Positions 26,601 to 41,600 are shown, counted from the stretch's first letter. The stretch: 64,000 nucleotides of DNA from Zhengitettix transpicula (GCA_037074705.1 CM073590.1:208736746-208800745), one strand, 5' to 3'. Notes: generated by a model not told the origin, from the letters alone. Translations and numbers: made by a program.

Positions 26601-29600
26601 CGTAATACTTTACTAGCCTTGCGGGAAATGTAAGTTAATTTTCGTGCCACATCAGTGACTCCATAATGGCGTCCATTTGTTTACAATGTGAATATAGTTA
26701 ACAATTTTATAAATTAAACTTTCGTATTGTCTAAAGACTGCAATAAGTATTCTATTGGTAAAGAAATTTGGAGGTATGTTTGTTGGGATTGATGCAATAA
26801 AATTCATTGTATTTTACAGCTGTTCAATTAATGCACTATTGGTCGAAAGTATGTACGGAACTAAGAATAGTTAGATTTAGGTTGTTACTTCTTGACTAAA
26901 GATTAATTATAGAGTTAAATACTTTTTCGGGTTTATATAAATAAGACACGGGCCACGCGGGGCACTCAGCTAGTATTTTAATAAAGAGACAATTCAAGTG
27001 TTTATGCACGTCAGCAGGGTCTATTATAAACCAAATGGATCCATTCGTAATGGGTCTCTCTCACTCGCACACACACCGATGCATTTTTTTTCTAGATTAA
27101 TGCTCTCCGTTTCCCAACTGAGATATTATTTTTACATTCCCAGCCCAGCCTTCCTGCGTTATTTCGTCTATCCCATTCACGTCTTATTTCATTTTCATGC
27201 TCTCAAATTTCTCCCCCTCCCCCTGCCCGTCGTTATACCCCAAAGAAAACTGCACGTTCAGGTGTTAATCACCTCCAAATTGACGGCTGCTGTCATATTT
27301 TCCGAGAAACTAGTTCCTCGACGGTATTTGCATACTGTGCGACGAGGTTTTGCTCCCACACGCGTCCTTATTTACATGTTAACTAGTGAAAATGTGCTGA
27401 AAATTTCGAGGCGAGAATACGGCGAGTTCCGGCGAGTCTTCCTTAACGGGGAGGGTTTTCGAGTGCTCACGATTTATCGTCGTGTTTACGTCGACGTAGA
27501 GTCTAGGGAAAGTCGCCGGTGAGCTGCCCAGGGCTCTAATCTCGCTACAAACACACGATATTGTCGCTGGGAAGATACCGATGACCGGTGATGTTCGGCT
27601 CGAGAAAAATAAATGCTTGTCCGTAATTGCCATTGTCCCATGATTGAGAGGTATTACTATAACGGTAAAACTTGTAAAATAAGCAGTTTGACGGACTATT
27701 AACGACATGAAGTGCCAATTATATACCGAAATAAATTGTTGTCATTACAAAGACAATGCAGGTAGCAGTAGTCTATAATCCAAACCAGTAAAATATCGTA
27801 AGACGTGAGATAAACTCAGGAGAATGCCGACTTCAGTGTAAAATTTTAATAACTTCTATTGAATAGGAATTTGTTCCTGCTTTATTTCCCTAACTGAGAA
27901 TAAATCTTCCATTGCATTATTAGTCGTGACGTTGCGTTGTACGCCACAACGGCACAAAGACTCCATTATGCGTAACTTGCTAATATAATGCTTTTATTCC
28001 ACTTTACTACGTGTAAGTGGAACAGTAATGGAGGGAATATTCACCTATACTGAACGCGGTTCTACTTGCAGCACTTAAATTCAGTGCATTTATTGAAATC
28101 CGCATTCTTCACTTACAAATCACGCGTGTCAATCTTCAAATGTTAAAAATTAAAATAAAATGTAATTTGTATATACAAGAAGTCCCCCGTGGTATTCCCA
28201 AAAATAGTGTTATGAATCCAAAGACAAATTATGTGTTCGTAGCCAATAATTCTAAAGTGCTTAGAATTTCCTCTAAATGCAATACCCCCCCCCCCCCTCA
28301 CAATTGCAAAACTGTGTATGTCTTGTAAATACGAAGGCAAAATAAATCGAATTTTTAAAATTCTTTGAAACCTGTTGAGCCAAATTGGAGTTTATTCTGT
28401 TCAATCCCAACGACAAAATAAAGTTTAATTATGTAGTTAGTAGCTGAATATCGAAGTCTCATCATCAAAAAGGAAGGTCAGGCTGGGTGAAGATAGAAAA
28501 AATATGACTGCTGATAAAAAATAGAAAATTATACTTTTAATATAACGTCTGTTTTGAATTTATAAAACAATTGATGACCGTAGTCACTTTTTATTTTTTA
28601 TTTATATTGTAACGACGTTTCGTTACATTTTTGTATCATCTTCAGGTATTTTGCAAATTAATATACTAAACAGAGACTTCCGACAATCTTTTTACCGTTA
28701 AGTGAATTGGGTGCCTCGGATTCTCCTTCAAAACTGTGTGAATTTAATAACTTGTTAATCGTTGTGCCAGTTTATTATATTAATTTGGAAAATACACGAA
28801 TATAATACAAAAGGGTATCGAAACGTCGTTACAAATATAAATAAAAATAAAAAGTGTCTGTATAAGGTCATCAATTGTTTCAATAGAAAATAATGGTGTT
28901 AAACTAATAATTTCTTTACGCAAGTTACCGCTGAAAGAATTCGGAATATTGTCAGTTACGGAAATTGGATAAGGTAGCGTTTTATTAATTATATTAACCT
29001 GACTTTTGATATTATGGTAAATATTTTGGCCAAAAATATAAAATTAATTAAGTAATTTATTAAAATATAATTACAGAACTTTTCGTCCTTAATCAGGCAT
29101 ATATAGAGTTGAAGTCTTATTTACATTATATAAATAAATATTGAGTAAGATTTCAAAGGTATTTATTTATGTAAAATAAATTTTTGGCAGATATTTGAAG
29201 AACTGGTCAATGTGTAAAAATTATTTATAATACTCCAACTCAATTTGCACCTTATGAAGTCCTAAATTAAGGACGAAACGTCGTGTAATTATATTTTATC
29301 AATTGCGTTTTTTTCTGTTTTATGGATGGTCAATTTATTTATAGCGTTTTGTTTAAGCGTCAGCGTTGTTGGTGCCGGGTTGTAATGAGATTCAGTAAAT
29401 TGTGTATATAATTTGAGATGCAGCCTCCGGAATGCGTCCCCTGACGGTGGGGGAGGAGGGAGAGTGATGCATGAGATCGAGGCGCCAGTCCTGCCGGCAA
29501 GGTCCCCGTTAATCTTCTAATGAGTTATGCAACCGCCTAAGTCAATAGCTCCTCCGGTTATTACGGTTGTAGAGGTTGACGGGGCTGTTTATCTGGCGCC

Positions 29601-32600
29601 AGTTTGTGAAGTTCCATCTGTGATTCAGAGCCGGCGCCAGGCCCCGCTCTCCAGACACCACACTCGGGCCGAGGTTCAGTGACACACCGGCGCTCGTGAC
29701 CGACGCGAAATGGGTCGCAGGACAAACGTGTCTGCCTGCCAAAATATACGGCCCCCTCCTGCGCGACGCTCGTCCCAACAATTAACGGAACAAAGGATGA
29801 AGTGGAGTGCTGTTGCGAAATTAGTCAGCGCTGCAACATCGAAGTTCGTTCAGCCTCAACACTGCTGGAATTTTCTATGTTATTTTCTATAATCCCCATC
29901 TTTTTATTAAAAATCTGCATCAGTGAGACTATCTAAAATCAATTATCTAAAATCAACATTTTTTTGAGAATTTTTTAAGATAGATGTAGTTAAATTTCAT
30001 TATTATTTTTAACAGTCACACAAATCAATAACAATGTAAAATACGTCCACCAATTTATATCAATTTATGGAGAAAAAAATACGCCGCTTGCTACCACCAG
30101 TTACATATTCCAAAACATTTTTGTTTAAAATTTTCACAATATAGGTAAACAATTTAACTCATTTAAACTAATCATTAATTAAGTTATTGTTATTGTGACC
30201 ACTGTAACACACACGTACCTAAAAGCGTCATTCTAATTTGTTCATCAGCGTTTCTTATTATAATAAAAATTAATTTTTAATTAATACATTCTGGAAATAT
30301 CGAAGGTACTTTATATTGATCAGAGTTAGATCAAATAATAATGTTTGAGGGCGACCTCCTGTGGTGTAGGGGTCAGCGTGACTGCCTCACATTAATTCGA
30401 AGCATTAGTTCGAAATTAACCTCATTGCCCGAAAGGCTAGACAGCAAATTATTTTATAACCTGGAGGTTACAGGATCTGATGCAGTTAGAATCCATGCCA
30501 TTTTGTTCCGTAAAAGTCTCCACAAAAAAATGCACGTATTTTTGTCTTGAGTATGACGTCAGGTCCAGAACCCTTTGCATAAATCAGCAGTGAAAACACT
30601 GAAATTTCGACATATGGAAAACATAATCGAATCCACATATTAGACGTCTTGAAGAACAATTATTTTTTTATAATCAATGATATCTCATATTTCATGTAAA
30701 ATTTCCAAGTATTTCCAACAAAGATTACCATTATTTTATTGGCGTAGTTATTGTTATTCCAAGAATTCTTAACAACTTAGTCTACAATCTATTTAAAGTG
30801 ATGCTAACGAATTCGCTACTTATTACAAAACACTCCGTCTATTTCGACCTTCTGGGGTGTAGGGGTCAGCGTGACTGCCTCACATCACAGAGGTCCCGGG
30901 TTGGAATCCCGGCGAGGGCATGGATGGATGTGTGCCTGAGAGAAACTCTCGGCAAATCAGTCCCCCGACTAGAAAAAAAAGCAAGATTTCCCATTCTGAG
31001 TCGCTAACAACCAGAGCTGTAAATAAATCAATATAAAAATGTTTTACGTGCGTATGTCTAACAATGATAAATACCCTTGGAATAATTATAGCAAATCAGA
31101 GTACGGAGGATCTGGTTTGAATTCAGCTAATAGAATCTTACATGTACGCAAACGAATACTTTCATCAAGATACTTATCACGCAAAACGAAAATTGGACTA
31201 TGAAAAACAATAATCTGCACAGTATTGTCGTATGAATCAGAAACTTGGAGACTAAATATAAAAAAAACAAGAGAAAAGCTTATAGTTCTTGAGATAAATT
31301 CATACGAAAAATATACAGGCCTACTACTAACAATTGGAATGGAGAAGAAAACGTAACAGGGAGATTTAGATGAAATAAGTGAAATAAAGTGTGGAAGAAT
31401 TCGTTGAGTTGTGCGAAGAAGAGAGGAGGTGATGAAAAGTCATCCTTATGGAAGACCGAGGCGGAGATGGTGGAATCAAGTGAAAAGAAGGCTGACATGG
31501 AGAAAATTGGAGCTGCTGAAGGAGATGCGGAAGACCGGTCAAGACCAATTTGGGTTGAAATGACTCGGTGTGTGACGGATGTGTTACAATGGTCACCATG
31601 ACAATAACTCGATAATTTCAATTTAATAATTAGCTTTAAATTACTTAAATTGTATATTTTACTGAGGGAATTTTATGCGAAAATATTTGGGAACTGAAAC
31701 AGATGAACGCGGAAAACTTTTCAAACCAATTGTTTGTTATTTTTGTAAGTGGACGATAAAAATATATCGGACTATGCAATTAAGGGAAAAAATTATAACG
31801 TAAGGGAATTACATAAAAACAACTGTTCACAATGAAACCTTGGTCGCAGTGATTTTCTTGGAGTCGCAACCGATGTCTATGATCCCGGAACATTCACTTG
31901 GTTTCATCACCTTAGATTACTGGCATTTGAGTCACAAAATTAAAAAACAAAGCAGCCATTAATCCATTTGATTTGATATCTGATACAATGTCGACATCAG
32001 AGATTGTATTCCTTGAAACAGTTCGCAATTCGCCAGATTGTAACCACATATCTACTAGTCTCTTCGACGTTTTTATAAATTTCTGGAGCTATTTTTAGAA
32101 AAATTTTGTTCCTGTTCAAACGCCTCTCCTGAAAAAGGTTTTTTTTAACATCTGGGCATACCTTTTACAATATAATATATCTCGCCTGACTCTTCCATTT
32201 CTTCTGTATTACAGCCAATGTAACGCTCTCTGTGTGTTAATCGTTTCAGACCTAGGGACGACGTCTTGTACAATACGAATCGAATTCATTGTCCAACTCG
32301 GGAAATTATAAATGTCATAACGTAGTATTCAGCTATTTTCGTATTTATCTTCGAAACCAAATTATATATTTCCGGATGGAAAAATCGCGGTCGGAACGGG
32401 AGCCGTATTCGGGTCTGCCGTTTAGTAGGAGAGTGAATTACCAACAAATTATATTCTATTGGTATCAATTTGATTATAAGATTCTTGATTTCACTTTTAG
32501 CTTATCAATTGCTGTACGCGTTCACACTGACGGGTCTTCTCCACTCTTCCGCTTAACGCAACAAAGTTCAATCCCACGGACACGTTACTTCCTTATCTGC

Positions 32601-35600
32601 CAGATATCTGTGCGTGTCACTTCAGCGGTCAAGTCCGTATTGAGAGAAGAAGAAGGTGTAGACAGGCTATGTATAGGGTAATCCACATAGTGGTAACTCC
32701 CCTCTTATAGCATAGGAAAGGGACTGAAAGATGGCGGAAAGGTACGCTAAGGTAGTCAACGGTTTAACTGTAGGTTAAGGATCCTCACCGGAAATTCGCC
32801 TAAATGTGATGCATCGCCCTTGCGATGGCAGGAGGCAGCTGGCCGACTATTCCAATAGGAATAGCGGGCAACTCTTACCATATGCCCAAGGTCTGCGAAC
32901 CCGGAACATGCGCCCCTCAAAACAGACCGAGGTACCTCGGCATGAGGTAACCTTAGTTCAAAAAAACCAGAGAACGGACAAATCATCCTCCAGAGCTTTC
33001 TGGGAAGGTTCACCTGCGAGAGAATGCTCTCACAGGCTTCCTTGGTTCGTCTAAAAAACACTGTTCCGTTAACTTTAACCACGAGCGAAAGAAAAGTGTT
33101 ATGATTATGTCACGCTGATCTGAATATCGCTGTTCAAGCAAGTCCGTCTTACGCAACGTGACCCACAAGCAAATGTGTGCGTACATAACCGAAACTTGGT
33201 GTACAGAAAAGGTGAAAGAGCGAGCCTGGGTCCGCGGCAAACAGAGCAGCAAATACGCACGCGAGCGAGTTATTGGAAAAGTCGGCTGGCACTTGCGTAA
33301 CCTGCGCGCCCCACTTCGGAAGGCGGTATTGTTCAGCGGCCGTCCGCATCCGACACGAAACGAAAGCTGGGCGAGGAAGACGCGCCCTGGATTCTGCAGA
33401 CAAAGCACATGCATCGCCAGACGTCTTCGAATTACTTGCTTGTTTGTTGTCTCGTGCTCTGGGAATAAACACGAGGGACCACAGGGGAGGGGGCCCCCCC
33501 GAAACAAAATCTTCTCAGATTTATTTTACTCTACGATATCCTGGAGACTCCGATGTCGTCGACTTGTATTTATTCCAAGTAGCTGTCACAACCAAAACCG
33601 AATATCTTCAGACTCATTGTAATTACTTATGATAATTTTATCCAGTTCCATTTTTATTGCCTCATCAACCACGTCAGACGTGATTCTTTCAGAACAGGAA
33701 TAACGACAGTAGCGTTTACAGTTCGATTTACTATCGATGAATCGCCCAGTCGTCTCTCCTCTGGCCGCTTCTCATGTTAATTTTAACGGGAACATTTATT
33801 CTGTACGGTCGTTACCAAACACGCATTCATTAGTTATCGATAACTTAGACACGCAAAGGACCGAGCAGTCTGGATGAAGAAATATGTTCTTATTGATCAA
33901 TATCGATTTTGTTCAATTCATATTGTGTATTGAGCTAAAAATATTGACGAAGACTATTATATTTTTATTGAGGCTCTGTCAATATTATTGTATAAGTAAA
34001 GAGTATATTGCGCAATATCACTCATATTAACGGCAAAACCAATGCAATTGAGTTCCAAAACAGTTGTTAATTTATTCCAAAAAAAATACGGTAATTCATC
34101 TGGGAATTCTCGTAGTAGTTCCTCGTGACTCGAACGCTTTTCCAACCAGCTCTCTTGACCCACACTTGTCTTTGGCTTAAACGCTATTGTCAACGCAATT
34201 ACAATAATAGATTCACGAACACTTTTCACAAAAAATTATTTGTTAACGATTCGATCGTTGTGACAAATGATTATTTAAACAGTGATATTTACATTAATTG
34301 TTTTATAATTTTGATAAACCTAGAATATAATTAGTCCTTAGTTTTAATTTAACGTCTGTTTTTAATTAATAAAACAATTGATGACCTTATACAGACTCTT
34401 TTTATTTTTAATGAAGGCGACGTTTCGATACCTTTTCGTATCAATCTTGTTATCGTTAAGTTAATTGTGTGCCCCGGACCCCCGTTCTAAAAATCGTGTG
34501 AATTTTTAGTTGTGCTAGTTTACTGTGTTAATTTGGAAAATACCTGAAGAAGATACAAAAAAGGTATCGAAACGTCGTCGTAATTAAAAATAAAGTGTCT
34601 GTATAAGGCCATCAATCGTTTTACTAGTCCCTAGTTTGTTCAATCTTCTCATAATTCTTGATGGTGAGCGGTGGATGCTTCTTTGTGAAATTTATTGGGT
34701 TTGGATTTAGGATGGATCTGCGCAGTTGGTTATTGAATGTTATTTTTTAACTTACATGTACCATTGTGGGATTCTTTACGACTGAATGGATTCGGTGGTT
34801 GGGGAATTACCAAGGACAGTTGATGATGTATCTTAGAACTTTGTTTTGAAATGTTTGGATTTTTATTAATGTGTCAATTAGCTGCTGCGGCCCAGACGTC
34901 ACAAGAGTATTGCCAGCATTTTTGATTTTTGGGTGACAGTGGAGAAATAGGCGACAATCACTTGTTGAGAAATCGTTGGAGAAATCGTCCGTAGACATTA
35001 AACGGACGTAGTCCTGACGAATATTGGGTACATATGTGAGGGATGCTTCAATTTACCACATTGAATAATATTTTTTCTGTAATATTGAGAGAATATGAAA
35101 GGTATTAATTTGTTTTGATTTCCTGCAAAACTCGAAAAGAATTTTTTTACTTTGTTTCTTTAAAAAATAATCTTCCCAGACCAATTTTGCCCATAATAAG
35201 TTGGAAACATGACCAGGCTTTAAGAAACCGCTGTTCTCGATTCAATAATAATGATAGAGAAACATAAAATATGCTGATACTCGCCGACTAAAAGTAAAGT
35301 AATAAATAAATAACAGCCTATTTTAAGTAAGAAAAAAATTTGCGACTTCATGGGGTTCCAATTATTTTTTAAAAAATGGACAGGTTATTCATTGCTGATT
35401 TTTTTAAAAAATTGGTACCTTATGAGGTCGCCAATTGTAACGTTGTTAATTGAATAAATTGTAATTTTTTTCACTGACTTAAAACTGGCTATTATTTTTT
35501 ATTCATTAGTTTTTTCATCAGTCAGAGTACATATTTATATATGTCATTAAAAGTAAAGCATATTTCCGTTGACGTTTCCGCGTGGATGACTCAATTTTTC

Positions 35601-38600
35601 GTCAGTGAAGAGTTAATCGCGTTTGAAGCATTCGAAATATTTGACTTTCCAGTTCAGAAGTTTGCCGAGATTTTTTTTTCTGGCAGTTGACCTCCCTTAC
35701 AACACAAACTCGATTCATCTGTTACAGGTTCATCAATCCATGTGAGCTTACAGTGGGTATTTAATAATTTTATCTTGCAGCAATAACGGAGTCTCGTACG
35801 ACCTCCTCACGATAACCATTACAGATAAGATCAAATGACTTGATGTGTTATTGCTAAGTGATTACATTGGGGGGATTTGCGGGCGCTGCTTTCTCCCCCG
35901 GCGTGACATGTTGTATGAGAAGAAATCGCGTCGTTTGTTTTCACTTGCGTCCTGGCGCAACTTCACGCGCGAGAAAATACTGCTCTCTCCCTTATGCTCA
36001 CAGAAACACAACACCAGATTCACCACTCAATGCTGATGAGTGCCGCGTCGTTGAATCAATAACCGTTTCACCCAACGCGGTTCTCACATATTCCCGGTGA
36101 TGTCCTAAACTATAAATCAAATCATGGTACACCCCTTGTTCCTTATATGTACTCTTTTGATTTACATATTTTGGGTGAAGGTCTATGATGTTTCTCGGTC
36201 CACGGTTCCAGCCTTGAGTTGAATTACATTGTTTAGCTTACTTTCCGAAGGATCTTCAGACCTAACATCAGTCGCCTCAAAATGAGAAAATTGGTTTACA
36301 TGTCCTGGTACACCATCTTGGCTCCATGACTAGATTGTCACATCTTATGACTCAGGTAATCATCTAAGGACCACAGGATGATTATCATCTTCCACTACTC
36401 AGGAAAAGCAGCTTGCATTAGAATTGGACAATAATATGATGTGATGATTAGACGAAATAAATTTAAGAGTTGGAAAATAGAGATGCAGAAACCAAAGCTT
36501 CCTATCGGAAAACTCAGCCCGGGTGAAGACCGTAAATTCAAAGCATGTTTTTGCTCCTAGAAGATCTCTCGTTTATATATTTAATCTGTCTCATTTGCTC
36601 TCCTTTTCACTTTCTTCCAGCTACTCATTCCAGGCAACGCAGATCCAGACGAAATCCCCCTCCAACCTCTCGTGACTTAACAAGCGGTTTTGAGTGGGAA
36701 AGTGACATACTCCGTGTCGCAACGCATAAAACTAAATTACGGTGCTGAAGTCTTTATGTTGCCCGTTTCCGCGGGCAACAGCCTCAGATTATTATATTAT
36801 TTGCCCGGTCGTGGGTTAGCCCGACCATTGAGGAACGCATGGACCATGAAAACCGCTCAAATTAACGGTTCGGTCACAAGTAAGGGTTATGGTGGAATTA
36901 CCAGTCCTGCGGTTTTTAACCCTAAGCGCGAGTTTAGATAGTGATGAAGTGAGGGTTGCGTGTTGAGACGCGGTAATTGATAGGGACTGTAATTGGTGCT
37001 TCGGGGATAACCTGGGAAGGGGGAAGAGCCTGGAGCGTAGGTATCTCCTGTGGGAACGACCTTGCCTCGTCTTCAAGGTCGCGCGCCGCCCTCTGGGCAG
37101 GATTTTTCTTTTTTAGTCATCAGTCATAGGAAAAGTTTGATTCGTTTCTCCTACCTTTTCTGATCTGCGGAGCTTCAAATCGCATCCAACGTTATTTACT
37201 TACTGTTTACCGTCCACTGTACGATTTGTCTCTGTTTAATCTATCCCGTTCTTGGAAGGCCAGAGGCCACACATCTCCTCCACTACACAAAAAGAATTCT
37301 GCTATCCACTCCTTGTCATCCTGGACAAGGGAAAGCCACGCCTACTTCCAAAGAGTGTTGGTCTGACGTAGTTCCGCTATGTCAAAGAAGCCAGTCTTTC
37401 ACTACACTGGACGTTTTCTGTGAATTAGGATGGAGCCAGTAACCGACAATGACGATCATTGAGGTAATCAAATAAGCTGCTGAAATGACAGGAAAAGAGG
37501 TTTTGACGACTTCAAAGAAAAGACGTAAATGAAACTAGAAACAATGTTTATTATACTCGTCAAAGGAAGATTTGTCTATCTTTCAAGAACATTCGGAAAG
37601 TGAAGTAATTGGACGTGCGAGACGTTTAAAATTAGTGGAATAAAAAGGAAATGAGATTAATGTGGATTCAATGGCACTACTACTCTCGCGTTGGTCTTCT
37701 TCTGCTTCACACACTCATTGTCAGAAGACTTGAAATATTTCCAAACGATTATTATTTATCTCGGATTTACCCACAGAATTTTCTTTTGCAACCAATTTCA
37801 CGCCCAATTAATAGTAAGCTTCTCTTAAAGAGGCCTAATGGAATATTCGAAGCTAAGAAGACCTCTTTTTCTTGAAAAGTTACTTTTATGCTTGTGCTAT
37901 TCTACGTTTGATGTATTCTATGTTTCATGTTTCCACTAATGCAAAAACAGTAAAACACTGTCATTACTCCCTCAAATTCATAACCAATTAAAATATTAAA
38001 TTTTCCCGTTGTATTTTGTGAACCTACAACTTACGAAGGAGAACTAGAGAATTATTCATCTCAAAATGGTACCCCCACTCAAATTCGATTTTTTTTCGTG
38101 CAATTTACGTTTTGTAAGGTCAGAATTATATACAGTATATTTAAATTTAGTTATCTGAGGTTAACTATTTATTTAGTTCTTTTGTTGTTGGTTATGGGAT
38201 CTTTAATGTCTCGAAGAAACGTCATTTATTTTATTTATATTAAAATTTTCAACTTATAAGTAATTCATTGAGTATTAAGTATAAGTTCTATTAACTATTA
38301 TTTTTTCTGACCTATTTCCATTTTTTATTTCTTTTTTTTTTATTTCATTTTATTTCCACGTGGTGCAAATCCCCTTTAATAGCACAGGAAGGGATTTGAA
38401 AGGGCGGATGCGGATACTTTTTCTCGCCTCTTGTGTCTTAAATCTGAGGTCTATCTTCGGTATTTGTACATTTCTTTGAATACCTTAAACGTCGCTGTTA
38501 ATGTGTATAAATTATATTGTGTTCTTCTGTGCGTTTTTCACGAACACACGAGTTTGTCTCAGTGACCCGTTTATTTCGTACCATGTCCCCAGCGTGTTTA

Positions 38601-41600
38601 TTATATCGTTGTCGCACTTCCCACGAGTAGCAGTGGAAACGAGACAACTGAAAAAAAAAATTTCCGACATGAATTTTACACACGACAAATTCCACACTTT
38701 GCGAAGGGTGTCCCTGAAGGTTATTTTTCCAGAGAACAAATTCTGTTTGTGAACGAAGTTATTAATGGGGAATTTTCGGTCGGAACTTGAAGGCTGCGTA
38801 ACGCCACCAGTTACGTGGTGGCCGCGTTGTTTCAGACGCCATGCATAACGATGTATGTGTCCTCCGTGTGTTGGAGACGGGGTCAACGCCTGCACAAGGT
38901 CGCGTTGTGCTCCCCTCCCGAAGGGAATTTCAGCTCGAAAGAAAACTGACCACCACTACTCAAATTTCATGCCACGGATACACCGACACGTGTTCTTGTA
39001 ATAACGGCATACAGAGGTGCTTTGAGACTTCAGTCGGTCCCCTGGACTGGTTAATCTAAAGAAGAAGTTCATCGAATCCTTTCAAATAACTGGGCTGTTT
39101 CCTGACGAACTCCTGTATAACGACATTCTTCCTCGTTGCAACTTTAATCAAACAAGTAGACCTGTTCATTTGCTAAGTCTTTCTAATTACGTGCATGTAT
39201 ATGGTGCAAAGCGTCTCTCAATCACCACGCAACTCAAAGTTCCATTTTCCGTTGCCAGCTTACTAAGAATCAACCGCGACGAAAGGGAAATAACTAATTT
39301 AACAACGTTTCGATTCGGTGACTTCACCGTAATCGATACTGTAATGTTCTGCAAGTTTGTCTTCGTAACAGTGCCGGGAGACAGGACCCAAATATGTCTC
39401 GCTTCTCCAGACATCAGCCCCCGGGGTAGACAGCTTTCACGCCTGCCTGGTGCATCGAACAGACAAATACTGCCAACCAAATTAGTGGCAAGTCGACATT
39501 TCTTTAACAGGAGTTAATGAGGTGTCAGTGCTGCTGATACTAATGTGTTTCAATCAAAATAACTTATGGGCACAGTTCAAAAATGTTAATTGCTGTGCCG
39601 AGAGCATCGTTGGGGCCTCTTCGATTTCACGCCATTTCATCTACCGTTTGACTCGACCCTTTGCGAGCGAGTTGTCGAGTATCATATGTTGGAAACAGAC
39701 AGCTTATTGACTTTTCAACTTATGATCTACCTAAAACCTTCTCTACATCATTCTGAAATCTTAATCCCGCCCCTGGGATTCCAACTTCCACCGCTTATTA
39801 TTCTTCTATGGTTCCACAGCCCGATATCGGGCCTCGACCTCCAGTAATAGCTTCCTCCAAACTTCTCTATCTAAAACTATTCTCCTCCAGTTCCTCAAAT
39901 CCATCATCAATTTTATGTTCTTCGTCTATCCATCTGTTACTTGGTTTTCCTGCCTTTCTTTTACCTCCCATATCATTGTATAATGCCTTGAAAGGCATCC
40001 TTTCCTTTCCCATGCGTTGCTCGTGTCCCATCCATTCCATTCTCTTTAATCTAATAGCTGTTGCGATGCTTGGTTCTTTATATAGGTAATATATTTCCTT
40101 ATTATGTCCGTGTCTCCATATGCCATTATCATTTTTGAGCCCCAAATTCTTCTTAGGATCTTTCTTTCAAAGATGTTAATCGATATCTCCTCTTTCATGT
40201 TTAGTGTCCAGCCCTCACTTCCATAACATAGTATTGGCCTAGTCATGGTTTTATATATCCTCATTTTTGTTATTCTCTGTGTTGTTCTTAGTTTGAAAGC
40301 TGGTAGTAGTGAGAAATAAGATTTATTTGCTAAGTTCATTCTTCTCCTGATTTCAGGCCGTTCACTCCATCTTTGTGGAATTTGGATCCTAGATATATAA
40401 CGTCATCGCTTATTTCTATCTCATCTCCATCTACGTCCATCCATACTTTATTCCCGAATTGCCTGGGCGACTGAATCATCATTTCTGTTTTTTTTAGTTT
40501 ATTTTTAGACCAATCCGCCAATATAATTTTTATAGAACTGAATGTTTTTAAGACATTGTAGAGAATTCTTGAAAATGACGCCAAGTAGATGAAAAGTATT
40601 CCAACTGGGTTCATTTGTGTGAAATTTCGTTATTTTATGTACAACGGTTTCCTTCCAGTTCTCAACCCACGCCTAAAACAGCTACTTGTGTCTTGAATTT
40701 ATTTCCACATCTTAATGCATATTGCCTTTTTCACTTAATAGAAATGCGAATGTCTTGACCGAGACCACTGTAAGTGTAAAGGCCAAAACTTGAGTAACAC
40801 ATCCCCTGCTTAAAATGAAAAAAATTACGTCTAAATGAATAATAATGATAGCCAATTCAGACAAAAAAGGGTAATATAAATACCACACAACGTTTCTGGG
40901 ATCCTTGTCCCTTTCATCAGTACAGTTGTGTTTCTCTAGGCTCTTCTTAGCACCTGACGAAAGGAACAAGGATCCCAGAAACGTTGTGTGGTATTTCTAT
41001 TACCCTTTTTTGTCTGAATTGGCTATCATTATTATACATCCCCTGTTTCATCTTGAACTCTTATCTTGTTTTTGACATGAGTATGTTTTTGGCTTGGCTT
41101 CTAAGGTCGCTGCGCTCTCGCCGTGACATCTACGGACTTTTCCGTATAAAGTACTGTACGTTTCCACAGATGTCTCGTCTGAGGAGTCGTAAAAAAACTG
41201 AAAAATTATTCATGACTCGATAACCCAATTGCCAAAGTCCCTTTAAGTTCAGCAATTTTGTTTTTATTCTCACCCCCGCTCAGGGCAGATACGAACCGTA
41301 TCCGCAACACCCAATCGATCTATTTCTATTCTCCTAGCAGTGGCTACCTGTTTCTATTAGTTTTAGGGTGCTAATCGCCCCAGCGGAGTTGGAAGCAGGT
41401 GAAAGGCACTTTCTCCCGCCTTCTCTGCTCCAGGCTCTGCGCATTCCTCTGGCACCAACACCAAAATACTGATTTCCCTTTGTGATGTACGAGCATTATT
41501 TAAGTTGACGTCATTTGTTCTGATTCCGTCTTCCCGATATATGATAGGGTGGTTCGAGTCCCAAGTTCCGATTCTGGATTTTAATTTTTCCGCTGAATCT

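Noticed and set aside
26998..27522. 174-codon open frame, + strand
   Set aside because: Starts at a GTG, has no recognisable domain and biased composition; likely chance.
33010..33622. Overlapping 165- and 154-codon frames on opposite strands
   Set aside because: G+C-rich sequence keeps several frames open together; none resembles a known protein and no splice structure supports them.
41540..41580. Perfect tRNA B-box GGTTCGAGTCC
   Set aside because: No A-box at the right distance, no acceptor or anticodon stems; chance match.
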